From assembly GCA_903970295.1 (NCBI GenBank), contig CAJCHQ010000141.1, positions 1 to 6,460 on the forward strand: a stretch of 6,460 bases of DNA, read 5' to 3'. Under the pieces are notes generated by a model. That model was given only the letters and a program-made list of their open reading frames with translations, searched no databases and had not been told where the DNA came from. Source of the stretch: Bryobacterales bacterium (GTDB lineage: Bacteria; Cyanobacteriota; Vampirovibrionia; Obscuribacterales; Obscuribacteraceae). A program made the position numbers and the translations under genes. Of this stretch, positions 5,078-6,460 are shown in pieces; within the stretch, counting starts at the first letter, position 1; every line of letters starts with the position of its first letter.

Positions 5078-6460
5078 ATGCAAAAACACTCGCCTGGTGA
5101 CTCAAAATTGAATTTGGCGTTTTTATCAACGCTGCTGTTCTATCTTGTACCAGCTCAAATATGTTGGTCTGCGCCTGTCGACAAAGTAAAACGCCTGCAA
5201 CACGCCATTCACTTGATCGACACTGACCCCAGGTCTGCTGAGCGTGAACTTCTGCTCCTTAAAGACCCTCAAGCGAAAGCTTATCTGGCATATCTTTATT
5301 TGACGCGTAAGGTGCCGACAGCGAATCCATCCGGGCGAGTCGACGCACTGATGAACCAAATCAAAGTCGAGGTGCCGAATCCTGACGGCGAGGGCAATCT
5401 CGATCCCAATAAACGCCTTCACTACAAGGATCTGGAAATGCTTCTCTGGCACCTGCGTTTCATCACCGACGCCTGTGACTCGCAGATCTCGGTCCCGCAG
5501 TCGATTGTGAAAGAGCATCCTGCCGAATTTCTGGAGAGCTTCCGGGCTTACTGGGGATCGAGCAGGGACGGATATCTCAGCGTCGATCAAAATAAAAACT
5601 TTGACATCAACAACCTTCCTGTCGTGAGAAAATATATCGCGAATCTCGACAATATATGCGGCTCTCCGCAGGGCACCATCAGCGCGATGTACCACCGTAA
5701 ACAGTACTTAGCCGAGCTCACGGCTTCGCTTGCTCCGCAGTGGTATCTGACCGAAGACGGCGCCCATGAAGTTGATCCGAATCTTGATGCGTTCCTGCGC
5801 CGCTGGTCGAATGATGAATTGTGGAACAAGCAAAAATATCAATATTGGCTTGCCGCTAGAAAAGGAGCTGAAGCTGCCCTCGCTACCTACTACGAGCAAA
5901 AATTCCAACTTGCCTCTGGCAAAGCCAGAACTTGTGCCAACCGCGCGCTGAACGCGGTGTCCAAAGCTTATCTGAGCGAATACTCGCCATCTGGATTTAA
6001 GGACGAAAAGCTTACCGAAATCTATAAATTGTTCGACCGGAAACAGATTGCACTTGCCGATGTTCAGCAGCAGGTATCCGATCAAACAAGTCAAGACGAC
6101 CTGGCGCAGGCGCTTAGAATGTCGATTCTCAACGGGCACAGCCTTGATATCATAGAATTTCTAATAAAAAAAGGGGCCCCTACATGTGGTGGCACAGAAC
6201 CGCCGCTTTTTAGCGCAGTGCTTCGGCCCGATGTCGTGCGACTACTTTTGAAATCTGGGGCTAAGGCGGCTGAAGAAAATAATCTAGGGAAAACCGCATT
6301 GATTCAGGCGGCGCAATACGACAATTTGGAGTCCTGCAAGCTTTTGAAAGCTGCCGGTGCAGACGTCAACCACAAAATGATTCCGGCCCAAGGCGAGGCG
6401 GCAGATAAAGCAAACTTTGTCGGCGGTTGTGAATACACGATCGGTAATCGCACAGCTTTG
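5078..6460 (+). CDS. secreted ankyrin-repeat protein of unknown function, 3' end outside the window
   Basis: An open frame of 461 codons that continues past the window end. The N-terminus is a signal peptide: a charged stretch with K3, H4 and K10, a hydrophobic core at about 11-28 (LNLAFLSTLLFYLVPAQ), and a likely type I signal peptidase site after WSA (residue 32). There is no lipobox, so export rather than lipid anchoring is expected. Residues 33-335 are mostly helical-looking and match no family I recognise. The segment around 35-75 (VDKVKRLQHAIHLIDTDPRS onward) has the look of a helical repeat but no clear TPR consensus. From about 340 there are ankyrin repeats: one at 340-368 (IIEFLIKKGAP), one at 373-399 (VVRLLLKSGAK) and one at 404-432 (KTALIQAAQ, CKLLKAAGADVN). 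After an insert of about 24 residues, the next repeat begins at NRTAL. The start at 5078 is chosen for the signal peptide and a GAAAG eight bases upstream; the same frame is open back to an ATG at 4919, which would bury the signal sequence. Probably a protein-binding role outside the cytoplasm; the partner is unknown. Confidence 0.8.
   Translation, partial: MQKHSPGDSKLNLAFLSTLLFYLVPAQICWSAPVDKVKRLQHAIHLIDTDPRSAERELLLLKDPQAKAYLAYLYLTRKVPTANPSGRVDALMNQIKVEVPNPDGEGNLDPNKRLHYKDLEMLLWHLRFITDACDSQISVPQSIVKEHPAEFLESFRAYWGSSRDGYLSVDQNKNFDINNLPVVRKYIANLDNICGSPQGTISAMYHRKQYLAELTASLAPQWYLTEDGAHEVDPNLDAFLRRWSNDELWNKQKYQYWLAARKGAEAALATYYEQKFQLASGKARTCANRALNAVSKAYLSEYSPSGFKDEKLTEIYKLFDRKQIALADVQQQVSDQTSQDDLAQALRMSILNGHSLDIIEFLIKKGAPTCGGTEPPLFSAVLRPDVVRLLLKSGAKAAEENNLGKTALIQAAQYDNLESCKLLKAAGADVNHKMIPAQGEAADKANFVGGCEYTIGNRTAL

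Noticed and set aside
5126..6139. Several open frames of 80-189 codons on the minus strand across the last part of the window.
   Set aside because: They lie opposite the long plus-strand gene, which has a signal peptide and ankyrin repeats; the antisense translations show no family motifs.

Overview
The window is ordinary-looking bacterial chromosome: densely packed genes on both strands, roughly balanced base composition, and standard-code reading frames. It holds no RNA gene, insertion sequence, CRISPR array or phage gene that I can recognise. The organism cannot be fixed from the sequence. A secreted ankyrin-repeat protein beside lipid and redox enzymes would fit a free-living environmental lineage (Obscuribacter-like or planctomycete-like groups are a guess only).

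Layout. (1) 76-870 (+): a complete short-chain dehydrogenase/reductase. (2) 931-2664 (-): a complete class I adenylate-forming enzyme of the acyl-CoA/acyl-AMP ligase type, convergent with the first gene. (3) 2798-3730 (+): a PlsC-like lysophospholipid acyltransferase, divergent from the ligase across a short region that carries a 10-bp perfect inverted repeat. (4) 3751-4833 (-): an FAD/NAD(P)-dependent oxidoreductase related to YpdA, broken by one in-frame TAA followed directly by GTG. (5) 4834-5077: a divergent intergenic region with a hairpin. (6) 5078 to the window end (+): a long gene with a signal peptide, an N-terminal region I cannot assign, and C-terminal ankyrin repeats; it runs off the window.

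How they may work together. The ligase (fatty acid activation) and the acyltransferase (acyl transfer to a lyso-lipid) face each other head to head. They could form a split version of the activity pair that E. coli Aas carries in one polypeptide. The SDR could reduce a 3-oxoacyl or other carbonyl substrate in the same lipid setting, but it is convergent with the ligase, not in its operon. The YpdA relative and the ankyrin protein have no evident link to the lipid genes.

The most interesting points are the interrupted YpdA-like gene, which also lacks the cysteine proposed as the active site in YpdA, and the uncharacterised secreted ankyrin protein. I saw no clear new multi-gene system.
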